NCBI GenBank assembly: GCA_023525975.1
Contig: CM042032.1
Location: 20,404,001 to 20,468,000 of the forward strand
DNA: 64,000 nucleotides
Source of the DNA: Smallanthus sonchifolius
Lineage: Eukaryota; Streptophyta; Magnoliopsida; Asterales; Asteraceae
Reading direction: 5' to 3'
Below the pieces are notes generated by a model. That model was not told the DNA's origin and ran no database searches. It saw only the letters and a program-made list of their open reading frames with translations. Each line of letters begins with the position of its first letter. The stretch's first letter is position 1. Of this stretch, positions 1 through 10,543 are shown piece by piece. The translations under genes were made by a program, and so were the position numbers.

Positions 1-1
1 G

Positions 2-691
2 GGTCACAGAAAAGGAAGACAAGAGACCAGTCAAGAAACAAAAGACTTCTGCCCCAGACACTACTTCCACTATCCAAAAACCTTCCACAAATATCCCCAA
101 ATATCCCCAAACCTTCCTCTCCTCCACCCAAAAAGTCTAGCTCCCTCTCATCAACAGCCTCTCCTAAAGAAATCCAAACCCACACCTAAACCAGAAGACT
201 ACAGAGATATAGTTGATTGGTTCTACAGTTCACAGGATCAGTGGTTTGAAATCTTTAGGGGGAGAACTGAAAGAAGGAGATCTGTTTACAAATCTGTTGA
301 TGAAGTTCTACAATTACCAGATTCAGATCTCAGTAGAATTCTAGAGATGGGTGAAGCTCATGAGCCTGCAAATGAGGGTGGGAAACGTCTTATGCTAGCA
401 ATCAAATACCATTTCAACCCTAGCAAATATGTGATCATAGATATCAAACCACTTCAGTCCCACTCTCCATTTGTAAGTTGGTCCTACAATGCTGATCTGG
501 ATGAGTTCACCTTAATTGATGTTAAGAAGCAGCAGATGAGATGTTCAAGCAAGACAATTTTCAAAATGCCAAGTAAAGACATCAAGACTCTGTCTGAGCT
601 TCCACTGAACAATCCCAGCAAGGATCCAATAGGCTATGAGGTTGCAACGATAGTCTGCCACATGCAAAAGCTTCAGCAACAAAGAGATTAG
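2..691 (+). CDS. C-terminal part of ORF2 of a SIRE-like copia element (element H, partial)
   Basis: This frame is open from the window edge to the stop at 689-691. The first 170 bases are Lys/Pro/Ser-rich and could belong to another frame, so only 170-691 is convincing. It lies directly in front of a polypurine tract and an LTR, the position ORF2 holds in elements E and F. The last third (tryptophan-tyrosine core near 478-500, then a basic FKMPSKDI-like stretch) matches in style the C-terminal ORF2 block of those elements, although the sequence is clearly diverged. No membrane segment is seen. The function of ORF2 is unknown; 'env-like' is only the name used for this position in the family. 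Confidence 0.6.
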   Translation, partial: GHRKGRQETSQETKDFCPRHYFHYPKTFHKYPQISPNLPLLHPKSLAPSHQQPLLKKSKPTPKPEDYRDIVDWFYSSQDQWFEIFRGRTERRRSVYKSVDEVLQLPDSDLSRILEMGEAHEPANEGGKRLMLAIKYHFNPSKYVIIDIKPLQSHSPFVSWSYNADLDEFTLIDVKKQQMRCSSKTIFKMPSKDIKTLSELPLNNPSKDPIGYEVATIVCHMQKLQQQRD

Positions 692-769
692 AAGAATTTT
701 GGTAGCATCAGTCTAGGGGGAGTTTGTAGAACCAAAGACTGGTTCCAACAAAATTCTTCTAAGTACAAA

Positions 770-956
770 TGCTGTTGATAGGCTTATTTGCAGAGTTCAA
801 CACTTGTTGCTGCTGATAGGCTTATCAGCAGCGTTCAACACTTGTTGCTGCTGATAGGCTTATCAGCAGCGTTCAACACTTTTTGCTGCTGATAGGCTTA
901 TCAACAGCGTTCAACACTTGTTGTTGCTGATAGGCTTATCAGCAGCGTTCAACAGA
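770..956 (+). repeat. Tandem hairpin array in the LTR of H, about five units of 37-38 bp
   Basis: The units are built around a perfect inverted repeat with 10-bp arms, GCTGCTGATA and TATCAGCAGC, around a 4-base loop GGCT. Units are separated by GTTCAACAC plus a short T/G run. The first unit (770-803) is decayed. The array lies upstream of the TATA box at 1285, in the U3 part of the LTR. Confidence 0.9.
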
Positions 957-1284
957 TCAGTCTTGATGTTGATCCTCATCTTTGCTGCTGACAGCCTTAT
1001 GCCTTGAAGATAAGTCGTTGCAGCTGACTATCCATGCCAAGCATCACTGACAACTTTCTACAAAAGCTACTGACACACTCAAAGCAGAAGGAACCTCAAT
1101 GGTGCAACCAATGACGGACAACAATGCTCTTCTCCAAGCATGCAAGTAATGATGCATAAAGAAGACGCTTCAATAAAGTTAGCTAGTTTAGACTAAACTT
1201 GTATTTTTAGCTTTGTACAAAAGATCAACGGTCTGTGTTAGATCTGATCCTTAGAATCAAGGGTCTGTCTTGATTCTAAGTTAG

Positions 1285-1292
1285 TATAAATA
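1285..1292 (+). promoter_or_regulatory. TATA box of LTR H
   Basis: TATAAATA in the middle of the LTR, the same motif as in the LTRs of E, F and G. In this 3' LTR copy it would drive transcription outward into the neighbouring gypsy A. Confidence 0.6.
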
Positions 1293-1486
1293 TTGTGTAA
1301 ACACTTCATTGTAAGTGTGCTTCTTGATAGATTTTTCATTTGTAATCGTTTATTCACAAAAGCTTAATACAACAGTGTTCTTATTAGTATTCTTTCTGTT
1401 TACTCGATTATACTTGTGTAGTTGCTATTGTTTCCACCAACTTCAACTAAGAACAGAACCATCTTGTACATTCACGATCTAACACA

Positions 1487-2736
1487 AACCGAGGAAACTA
1501 CGGATTTCGGTTGGAGATTTCGGGATTTCCCATTTAGATATATCCTCAATTTTAACTGGGTCAACTTGGATGCCATCAATGTTAATGACATGTCCCAGGA
1601 ATTGAACTTCTGATAACAGAACTCTCATTTTAAGAATTTAGCAGAAAGCTTTTCGTTTCTCAAAAGTTCAAGCAATATTTTCAAATGATTAGCATGATCT
1701 TCCTTACTTTTGGAATAAATAAGGATATCTTCAATGAATACGATAATGAATTTGTCCAAGTAAGGTTTGCAAACTCTATTCATCATATCCGTAAAAGCTG
1801 CTGGTGCATTAGTAAGTCCAAACGGCATTACCGTGAACTCATAATGACCATACCAAGTTCTGCAGGCAGTTTTGGGAATATCTTCTTCCTGGACTTTCAA
1901 TTGATGATAGCTAGAACGAAGATCGATTTTTGAAAAGCATCGAGCTCCCTAGAGTTGATCAAAGAGATCATCGATTCTAGGGAGTGGATAACAGTTCTTA
2001 ATCGTGACTTTATTTAGTTCACGATAGTCGATACACATGCGCATAAAGCCGTCTTTCTTTTTAACGAACAAGTCCGGAGCTCCCCAAGGCGACGAGCTTG
2101 GTCTTGTGAATCCTTTTTTGAGCAATTCATCCCACTGTTTCTTTAATTCTGCCATCTCCGATGGAGCTAATCTGTACGGGGCTTTGGCAATTGGTGCCGT
2201 ACTAGGTACTAGATTAATCCTGAATTCTACTTCTCTTTCAGGTGGAATTCCAGGCAGTTCATCAGGAAAAAAGTCAAGAAACTCAGCTACAACCGGCACA
2301 TCTTCGATCTTCTTTCCAGTGTCGGTGGTTATAGATACGAGGAATGCTAAGCATCCTTTTCGTAAGTACTTTGTGGCTTTTAACATGGAAATTATTCCAT
2401 CAGAGTTGGATAATTTATCTCCATGTATAGTCAAGATATTGCCTTTTGAACGAAGTTCTATAGCTTTCTTATCACACAGGATACGGGCTTGGTTAGAGGC
2501 TAACCAATCTATTCCTAGAACAACATCAAAACCTGCCAAAGTAATTGGTAACAGTTGTAAGGAATAACATGTCCTGATAGTGTGATATTACAATCGTTTA
2601 AAATTTTAGAGATTTGGACTAAGTCACCGTTGGCAGTTTCTACCATGTATTTTTTGTCTAATTTAGCTAGAGTTTTATTTATCAGTCTACAGAATCTATG
2701 ATCTATAAAACTTTGGTTTGCACCAGAGTCAAACAA
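1487..2736 (-). pseudogene. Protease and reverse transcriptase of gypsy A (broken)
   Basis: The aspartic protease signature FDSGANQSFID is at the start of this region. RT blocks follow: FMRMCIDYRELNKVT, then YGHYEFTVMPFGLTNAPAAF, then the catalytic box. The catalytic box reads FIED where the family has FIDD, so the first catalytic aspartate of the pair is replaced by glutamate. One base is missing near 2560 compared with copy B, shifting the frame between protease and RT. A TAG at 1949-1951 interrupts RT after DDLFDQL, and the same TAG is in copy B at 9753-9755. RNase H is cut off by the insertion of H. Confidence 0.9.
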
Positions 2737-2739
2737 AAC

Positions 2740-4083
2740 TCAAGCGTAAATATCATTGGCACGAAATATACCCGTAATGACATCGGGCATACCCGCTGCT
2801 TCATGAGTATAGAGAACGAATGCTCGCGCATTCTTCTTTACTCCATTTGCATTTTTTGTACAAGTACCAATGGGTTTCTTTAGCTTGGGAAAATTGATTT
2901 TGATGTGGCCGGTTTCACCACACTCAAAAAAAGTTATTTGTTTCTTCTTGAAACAATTATCTACTTTGTTACCGGATATTTTGCAAAAGTTGCAGAAAAG
3001 TCCAGCACGACATTGTCCTAAGTGTCTCTTTCTACACTTGGGAAATTCTGGAATGGAAGAGTTGTTGTTTCGGGGAATGAAATTGGATTTCCTTGATCCA
3101 CTTGGGCCTTGCCTATATTCTCTCCTCTTCTTCCCCTCCTCCTGGTTTCTAATCAAACTGCTGGTTAGTGATGCTCCTAGATCCATAGCATCATCAAGAT
3201 TTTTACAATTTGCGACTTTGACCCTGTCGCGAATTTCTCCAATCAAACCCCAAATATAACGTTTTCTCAGGTTTGATTCTGGGGTAGCATGATGTGGAAC
3301 TATTCTAGCATATTCAAGGAGTTTAGTGGAATACTCCTGATGATTTGTTCCTATCATCTTAAGACTCAATAATTTCCCTTCTATCTGTTCCCTCTCATTC
3401 TGGGGAACGTATTTCTTTTCTTCTCAGGTTTTGAAAACATTCCAGTCTATGGAATAGGCTACTTCTCTTCCTTTGGCAGCTACTATGTTATTCCACCATT
3501 CTAATGCTTGATCTTTAAAAAAATTTGAGGCATAAAGAACCTTGTCTTTTTTAGCACATTTGCTAATAGCCAGTACGGATTCAGTCTTTTCTATCCACCT
3601 TAATGTGACAATTCCTCCTTCTCTCCCAGAGAAGTTATATGGCTTGCAGTCCTGAAACATCTTGTATGTACAACCAACTAATTTTCTCTTCTTTTCTATA
3701 TGACCGTAGTTATTACCCATACTCTCATCTTTTGAAGAGTTATGGTAATATTTTTCTTTCCTAGTCTTCTCGGTTTTATGGGTTACGGAACCTTCAGGTT
3801 TCAGAGTAATTGGTTGGGACTGAGTGATAGTTCGGGTATGCTGAGTTAAAGGTTGAGAATTGATAGATTTTCGATTTGATGGCTGTGAATATAGCCTATC
3901 GGCTTGTCTCTTTTCTATCTCAGTAAAGATCATTGGAAGAGAGTCATTGATCCCTTCTGTGATCATTTTCTGGATTTCCTTTCGGGATTCAGTAGCAGTA
4001 TTTTTAACTGCTGTCTGTTTCTTCTTTCTCGTGGTGTGTTGTGAAGGTCCGGTATTTTTTTGTTGAAATGAGATTAAAATCAA
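2740..4083 (-). pseudogene. Gag of gypsy A: capsid region and zinc knuckles (two stops shared with B)
   Basis: The first segment (4083-3424) contains a Lys/Gln-rich start and a capsid-type block ending in ALEWWNNIV, characteristic of Ty3/gypsy gag. After a TGA at 3424-3426 the second segment (3369-2740) continues with the ATRF-like region and a cysteine-rich stretch (CRAGLFCNFCKISGNKVDNC, then CGETGH). In A the second knuckle has lost its last cysteine (INFPK). A second TGA stands at 2740-2742, just before the protease. Both TGA codons occur at the same sites in copy B (11228-11230 and 10544-10546), so they predate the split of A and B. Confidence 0.85.
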
Positions 4084-4154
4084 AGCAAAACCTTTTTTTT
4101 ATAATAATATATTACAGAAGACGATACATATAGAAATTATAGAAATTATTGCTC

Positions 4155-5431
4155 CTAGAAATTTCTAAAATTCTTTTCTTTAAGAGCTTTTATTAGCAAA
4201 GCATTCCGAGTTTCAACTTCAGCTTTCTCTCGTTACAATTCAGCTATTTTGTTCAGCAACATTTGTTCTCTTTCACTTTCTGATGCATTCTCATTTATAT
4301 GAGGAGCAGGGATGGGAATCGTCTCATAGTATGGAATGTAAGGTATATTAGAGTCAGCACGTTCTTCTTTTCAAGATTATTTTCATAAGGCATATCGGCA
4401 TATCCTTCATGAAAATTTCGGTAATATATAGGAGTGATATTATAACTTCCAGCGGTAGGAGCAGAATGAAAACTTATAAGAAGGATGATAGGGAACACTA
4501 GGGTTTCCTATTTCACAAAGGCTTCTAAAAGTTAAACTTTCAGTTTCCTCATTATTTTCTATTGTTGATTCATTGGTTATTCGTTCATGATAACTAGCTG
4601 GAGCAAATTGATGAATAAAGCTACGACCCTTGCCTTTTCCGACCATTCTGAAAAATAAACACAACAATATTTTATTTTTATAGAAATATATTACAAAATA
4701 CAATAAAAACGATTCTAATCTTTCATCAAGTTCTCTCCATACTCATAGACTTGTTTCCCATAGAATTTGGTTCTTGCTTTGTCCATTACCTTCTTTCTTG
4801 TTATTTCGTCCGTTTGACGCAACGAACGGTCTAAACATTCAATAGACGAAGATGGCATACTTTCTGGATAACCATATTTAGGAGGGGACTCACGAAGTCC
4901 CATCATAATTTCATTATAAACATTTTGGTATTTCGTAGGAGTTTGGAAATATTTTTTGAAAGGGCCATCATATGGAGGTTCAGGAAACATATAGGGATCA
5001 TATAAAACAGGAGTTTCAGAATTATAAGATTTATATTTGGAACTATTTGAAATAGGATTAATGAATGGATAGTCTTCCGGGTTTTCAGAAACAGGTTCAT
5101 ATTGGTGGGATTCCTCAGATGGATCCTCTTTTGTTGAATTATTCTGCTGGATATAACTTGATTCGGCTTCATTATTTCCGTGCAGTTGTTGGTTACTTGT
5201 ATTCCAGTTGCTGAAGTTAGAACCAGCTTCCATCCATTGACTAGAAGAGTTATAAGATTGAGGGTGGTATTCTGGAGAGTTGTTATTAGGGAAAATGGCA
5301 AACAGATCATTGTTCTAATAGGGTGAAGAGATAGGGTTCATTCGAGATCCTAAAGGATGATACTCAGGTGTTTCTTGTTTAATCGGACGATTGTGGTCAT
5401 AATAAACAGGTACAGAATTATATGCAGACAT
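4155..5431 (-). pseudogene. Two leader ORFs upstream of gag in gypsy A
   Basis: Leader ORF 1 runs from the ATG at 5431 to the stop at 4715, acidic and rich in Pro, Tyr, Asn and Ser, with one TAG at 5317-5315. About 70 AT-rich bases follow and end in TTTTTCAG, one base before the ATG of leader ORF 2 at 4646 (MVGKGKG...). Leader ORF 2 runs to about 4155 after a frameshift near 4450-4380; its end is Glu/Lys-rich and could be a short coiled coil. Both frames are preserved with many conservative differences in copy B. I do not recognise either protein. Extra ORFs upstream of gag are unusual for Ty3/gypsy. Confidence 0.65.
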
Positions 5432-5766
5432 CTGCATTCTTAAAATATTAGTACTTATCTTATTTTTGGTCAAGACTTAGATACTAAAGCCAGTATCCTT
5501 ATCTTAAATAAAGCTCTACAAGGATGGTTATCTTTCCAGAGTAGTACCTCCAACATATATGTTCCCATGTAAGAGCGACGGGTCAAGGAGAGATTTATAC
5601 ACCGCTCTTTCCTTGGACAGAACACTTCCGTTTGTCAGATAACTACATACCGGTCACAAGGTTACCTTCTTTTCTTATCTTAATCTTTAAGTAATAGATA
5701 AAATTATGGTTAAAGCCTAGATACCAGATCCAAGTATCTAATTCGCTAAAACCCGTGGCTCTGATA
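5432..5766 (-). other. 5' leader of gypsy A with a truncated primer-binding site
   Basis: Untranslated leader between the LTR and leader ORF 1, matching 40586-40927 in copy B. The residual GTGGCTCTGATA at 5755-5766 is the start of the initiator-Met primer site. In A about 37 bases are missing at this point, including the rest of the site and the terminal bases of the LTR, which are intact in B at 40921-40957. Confidence 0.75.
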
Positions 5767-6731
5767 CGCGTGCGACCACTATTGGCATCACATTTGAACT
5801 TTGATTTCAGAGTTTTTATAATTACAGTGGAAGTCATTTTCAAAAGGATCGTTTCAACATTCTTTCAACCTCAAGGGTTGTATTTGTAAATATAAAAACT
5901 TAGTTAGAAGACAAAAGTTTTTATATTTACTTTATAAACATAGGGATTTAAATACCCTTTTCATTTTGATTACAAAACCGCGTTTGAAATCCATACATTT
6001 ATAGCCACTGGAAATAGTACTACCCAGGGTTGATCAATCCCCTGGTTCTATCCCCCTTTTCTTTTCTTTAGGATTTTCTATACAGAGGTCTGAGAATCCA
6101 ACGTGTAAGTTTATCCTTTCATAGGTCAGAACTGATGTCTGCCTCTCACATTCGGGTCAAATCTGATGTCTGCCCATACCCCTTTCTTATTTCAGTTTAT
6201 TCTTTTCCTAAAAACATTTTGAAAATAAAACGTCAGCGCGAACGCCGGTGAATACAATTATCTTGACATTTAAAATCATTTGTCACTAACAAGTATTAAT
6301 TTCATAATCACAACTTTATGTTTAATCCACACATTCAACAGGCCCGTCCTGTTCAATCGCACCACAGTATACACTGGCGTCATGTCTTATAACAGTGGAC
6401 AGGTTTGCCTCTGAAGTTGTTATATGACAAGCACCAGTCGTAATCCGGGAATTTCACCCCAGACCCGTGTATCCCTTGAATGTTTTACGCATACCAATGG
6501 CCTGAATGCTTTATTCATAGAAGAACATTGGGCATTATTTCCTTAACCTTTATTTGGCCATTTTGGTAAAAAAAATGTTTGACACAAGTTTTTAAAGAGA
6601 TAAAATATTCACCTTGATTATAGGAATGAGCCTCTAAGTCGAAAGCTTATATACTATCTTTTTAACATGGTTTCTCTAGCGTACCGGCACTTTTACGAGT
6701 GTTTCTTGCTTAACCGGGCAGTACAAAGAGC

Positions 6732-6742
6732 GGGAATCGAAC
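6732..6742 (-). other. Perfect tRNA-type B box in the A/B LTR
   Basis: The minus strand reads GGTTCGATTCC, a perfect match to the polymerase III B-box consensus GGTTCGANNCC, with G/C-rich flanks like a T-arm. I find no clear A box at the expected distance, so this may be the remnant of a tRNA-derived SINE head or chance. Confidence 0.45.
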
Positions 6743-6849
6743 CGGGATCGTCAGGAGTGAGCTTGATGGTCTCTGGAATAGGAGATGGAAGAGAGAGTTG
6801 ATGTTCGTGTGAAGAATGGGAATGAACTCGACCATCTATTTGTAAGGCA

Positions 6850-7180
6850 AGTTCTGAGACCGTGACGGACCGTTACGGGTGGTGAGGGTCCGTCACCAAA
6901 CTAGGGTTCGCGAGTCATCAGACACGTGTTTCCCTCTAGTCATTTTGGGTCATGACGGACCGTTACCAGGCGTGACGGTCCGTTATGGAGTGATACGTGG
7001 CGCACTAGGGTGAATCTGGGTCCATGACGGACCGTTACCAGGCATGACGGTGCGTTATAGGGTTTCCACGCGTCAGATTTTGAAGATGAGTCAATGGAAA
7101 CGTGGCAAGCTATCAGGGTTCGCGTGCCCAGCCCATAACGGTCCGTTACCGTCCGTGACGGTCCGTTACCGTTGATGTTT
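6850..7180. repeat. Cluster of ACGGTCCGT palindromes in the A/B LTR
   Basis: About ten copies of TGACGGACCGTTACC or its reverse are scattered through this stretch, centred on the 9-base palindrome ACGGWCCGT and often paired head to head (for example near 6955-6985, 7022-7060 and 7133-7172). It lies in the U3 side of the minus-strand LTR. Confidence 0.85.
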
Positions 7181-7315
7181 CATGATTTTCACTTTTTGAT
7201 CCTTGATCTATAGGTTATTTACACTTATAGTCCTTGTGGTTTGTACCTTTGCCAAATCTTGGACATTTTTGTGGCAGGTGTTACATCCTCCCCAACTTTT
7301 TTTAATCTCGTCTTC

Positions 7316-8864
7316 GAGATTATTTGAACAAGTGTGGATATTTCTTTTTCATTTCAGACTCCAGTTCCTACATGTACTCAGGGCCACGTCTGGAGTTCCA
7401 TTTTATTTTCACGATTACCAATTTCTTTCTTTTCAATCTCTTTTCCTGCCTGTCCTCGATTTGCAGAAGTTTCTCCATGAATCTTAATTTTTCATCTGCC
7501 AAACACTTGCATAGATTTGACACATGGAATACATCGTGTACTCCATTCATTTCCTCTGGTAATTCGAGTTGATAGTCCACAGGCTCAACTCTTTTCGGGA
7601 TTTTGAATGGTCCTATGAATCTAGGACTTAATTTTTCTTTCTTTCCAAATCTTACAACGCCTTTCCATAGTTAAACTTTCAACAAAACAGTATCACCGAC
7701 GTTGAATTCTAACGGCTTTCGTCTCATATCAGAATAACTCTTTTGACGATCACGAGCCGCTTTCAATCTATCTTTTATTTGAGTAACTTTCTCAGTTTTT
7801 TCTAGGACTATTTTAGGTCCGGATAACTGATTTTGTCATACATCGAACCAACAGATTGGAGTTCGACATTTATGACCGTATAAGGCTTCAAAAGGAGCAG
7901 CCTGTATACTCGTATGATAGCTATTATTGTAGGAGAATTCCATTAGAGGTAAGTGGTCATCCCAGCTTCCTCCAAGATCAATAACACAAGCCCTTAACAT
8001 CTCTTCAAGGGTTTGAATGGTTCTTTCACTCTGCCCGTCCGTTTGAGGATGGTAGGCAGTGCTAAGATTTAATTTTGTACCTAGAGCTTTTTGGAAAATA
8101 TTCCAGAATCGAGAAGTAAATCTACTATCTCTATCTGATACAATAGATAGTGGCACACCGTGTAATGATACAATTTTGTTAACGTATAACTGTGCCAACT
8201 TATCCATGCTGAACGTTTCTTTCATGGGAAGGAAATGATCAGACTTAGTAAGTCTATCAACAATAACCCAGATTGTATCATTCCCAAGACTGGTTCGGGG
8301 AAGTTTAGTAATGAAATCCATGGTTATCATTTACCATTTCCATACAGGAATTTCAAGTTGCTGTAACAAGCCAGAAGGCTTTTGGTGTTCAGCTTTTACT
8401 TGAGAACAGGTTAAACATTTTGCAACATAGATAGTGATATGTTTCTTCATTCCTATCCACCAATAATTAGCTTTTAGGTTTTTGTACATTTTATCGCTTC
8501 CAGGATGCATGGAGTATTTGGATTTGTGGGCTTCTTCAAGAATTTCTTTACGTATGTTTCCATAGATAGGAACCCAAATTCTTTTATTCATTCTAAGAAC
8601 TCCATCATTACCCTTGACCAATTGGTTGATCATTCCTCCCAATCCTTCCTTCTCAAGGTTGGGTTCTTGCAAAACAAGTTTATGAGATTCCTTAATACGA
8701 GTGATAAGATCGATTTGGAGATCGAGTCTTAAAGCACGAACTCGTTTAGGTTTCTCATGTTTCTTTCTACTCAAGGAGTCAGCTACAACATTAGATTTTC
8801 CTTTATGATAACAGATTTCGCAATCGTAATCAGTTAGGACTTCCGTCCAACGTCTTTGTCTCAT
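7316..8864 (-). pseudogene. Integrase of gypsy B (broken)
   Basis: The zinc-binding part (H...H...CLTCSQVKAEHQKPSG) is at about 8520-8390. The catalytic core begins TMDFITKLPRTS near 8290, with the second acidic block SDRDSRFTS near 8130 and the glutamate block SERTIQTLEEMLR near 8020. The C-terminal part, with DVFHVSNL and a NSRRGPEY chromodomain-like tail, lies at 7580-7320. A TAA at 8331-8333 separates zinc domain and core, and more stops lie between 7835 and 7580. RNase H sits just upstream. Confidence 0.85.
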
Positions 8865-10543
8865 ATTTAGTTCTTTCTGACTGAATATGTACTTTAGGCT
8901 TTTATAATCAGTGAATATGGTGAATTTGACTCCATATAGATAGTGCCTCTATAATTTCAATGTGAAGATTATGGCGCCAAATTCTAAATCATGAGTCGTA
9001 TAATTCTTTTCATGAGTTTTCAATTGACGGGAAGCATAAGCAATAATTTTACTTTCTTGCATTAACACACAACCAAAGTCGGTGTGTGAAGCATCACAGT
9101 ATACTGAAAAGCCTTCGTTTCCATCTAGTAAAGCCAATGTGGGTGCTTGTGTCAGTTTCCGTTTCAGAGTTTCAAAAGCTTCATATTGTTTAGGACCCCA
9201 TTCATACTTAACTGATTTGTGAGTCAAAGAAGTTAATGGTACAGCAATTCGGGAGAAGTCTTGGATAAATCTTCAATTTTAACGAGCCAAACCGAGAAAA
9301 ATACGGATTTCAGTTGGAGATTTCGGGATTTCCCATTTGGATATATCCTCAATTTTAACCGGGTCAACATGGATGTCATCAATGTTAATAACATGTCCCA
9401 GGAATTGAACTTCTGATAACCATAACTCACATTTTGAGAATTTAGCATAAAGCTTTTCGTTTCTCAAAAGTTCAAGCAATATTTTCAAATGATTAGCATG
9501 ATCTTCCTTACTTTTGGAATAAATAAGGATATCGTCAATGAATACAATAATGATGTTGTCCAAGTAAGGTTTGCAAACTCGATTCATCATATCCATGAAA
9601 GCTGCTGTTGCATTAGTAAGTCCAAACGGCATTACCGTGAACTCATAATGACCATACCGAGTTCTGAAGGCAGTTTTGGGAATATCTTCTTCCTGGACTT
9701 TCAATTGATGATAGATAGAACGAAGATCGATTTTGGAAAAGCATCGAGCTCCCTAGAGTTGATCAAAGAGAGCATTAATTCTAGGGAGTGGATAACAGTT
9801 CTTAATCGTGACTTTATTTAGTTCACGATAGTCGATACACATGCGCATCAAGTCGTCTTTCTTTTTAACGAACAAGACCGAGCTCCCCAATGCGACGAGC
9901 TTGGTCTTGTGAATCCTTTTTTGAGCAATTCATCCAACTGTTTCTTTAATTCTGCCATCTCCGATGGAGCTAATCTGTACGGGGCTTTGGCAATTGGTGT
10001 CGTACCAGGTACTAGATTAATCCTGAATTCTACTTCTCTTTCAGGTGGAATTCCAGGCAGTTCATCAGGAAAAAAGTCAAGAAACTCAGCTACAACCGGC
10101 ACATCTTCGATCTTCTTTCCAGTGCAGGTGGTTATAGATACGAGGAATGCTAAGCATCCTTTTCGTAAGTACTTTGTGGCTTTTAACATGGAAATTATTC
10201 CAACAGAGTTGGATAATTTATCTCCATGTATAGTCAAGATATTGCCTTTTGAACGAAGTTCTATAGCTTTCTTATCACACAGGATACGGGCTAGGTTAGA
10301 GGCTAACCAATCTATTCCTAGAACAACGTCAAAACCTGCCAAAGTAATTGGCAACAGTTGTAAAGGAATAACATGTCCTGATAGTTTGATATTACAATCG
10401 TTTAAGATTTCAGAGATTTGGACTAAGTCACCGTTGGCAGTTTCTACCATGTATTTTTTGTCTAATTTAGCTAGAGTTTTATTTAACAGTGTAAAGAATC
10501 TATGATCTATAAAACTTTGGTTTGCACCAGAGTCAAACAAAAC
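8865..10543 (-). pseudogene. Protease, reverse transcriptase and RNase H of gypsy B (broken)
   Basis: The protease motif FDSGANQSFID is near 10540, followed by the linker to RT. RT is frameshifted near 9885-9860 and stopped by TAG at 9753-9755, then resumes with YGHYEFTVMPFGLTNA and an intact catalytic FIDD box near 9540. RNase H begins around 9227 (YEAFETLKRKLTQAP, CDASHTDFGCVL) and continues to the stretch TDYDCEICYHKGKSNVVADSLSR near 8800. Confidence 0.85.

Larger units (their letters stand above)
725..1484 (+). repeat. 3' LTR of copia element H
   Basis: It begins TGTAGAACC directly after a polypurine tract (712-724, AGGGGGAGTT) and ends near TCTAACA at 1484, the same style of end (..TACA/..AACA) as the LTRs of E, F and G. 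The next five bases, CAAAC, are continuous with the gypsy A sequence as judged from copy B near 9287, so CAAAC is a candidate target duplication. Its partner lies outside the window. About 760 bp; the right boundary is uncertain by a few bases. Confidence 0.75.
1485..5766 (-). mobile_element. Ty3/gypsy element A, internal region (3' part lost to the insertion of H)
   Basis: Reading on the minus strand from the LTR at 5767: residual primer-binding site, two leader ORFs, gag, protease and reverse transcriptase. It stops inside RT at about 1487, where copia H was inserted. The sequence is nearly collinear with copy B at 9290-12278 and 40109-40927. RNase H and integrase of A should lie beyond the left edge of the window. 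Confidence 0.85.
5767..7285 (-). repeat. Shared LTR between gypsy copies A and B
   Basis: This single LTR serves as the 5' LTR of A (truncated at the PBS end) and as the 3' LTR of B. The part next to A (5767 to about 6450) matches the 5' LTR of B at about 40958-41632. The B end is TGTAACACC on the minus strand, bounded at 7286-7305 by the polypurine tract AAGTTGGGGAGGA. No second LTR or target duplication stands between the two internal regions. Confidence 0.85.

Noticed and set aside
770..956. CRISPR-like array of palindromic repeats
   Set aside because: The spacers are nearly identical to each other and the array lies in the U3 of a plant LTR; there are no cas genes.
2037..2567. 176-codon plus-strand frame opposite gypsy A RT (and its twin at 9909-10505)
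   Set aside because: Antisense shadow of the protease-RT region; the minus strand carries the recognisable motifs.
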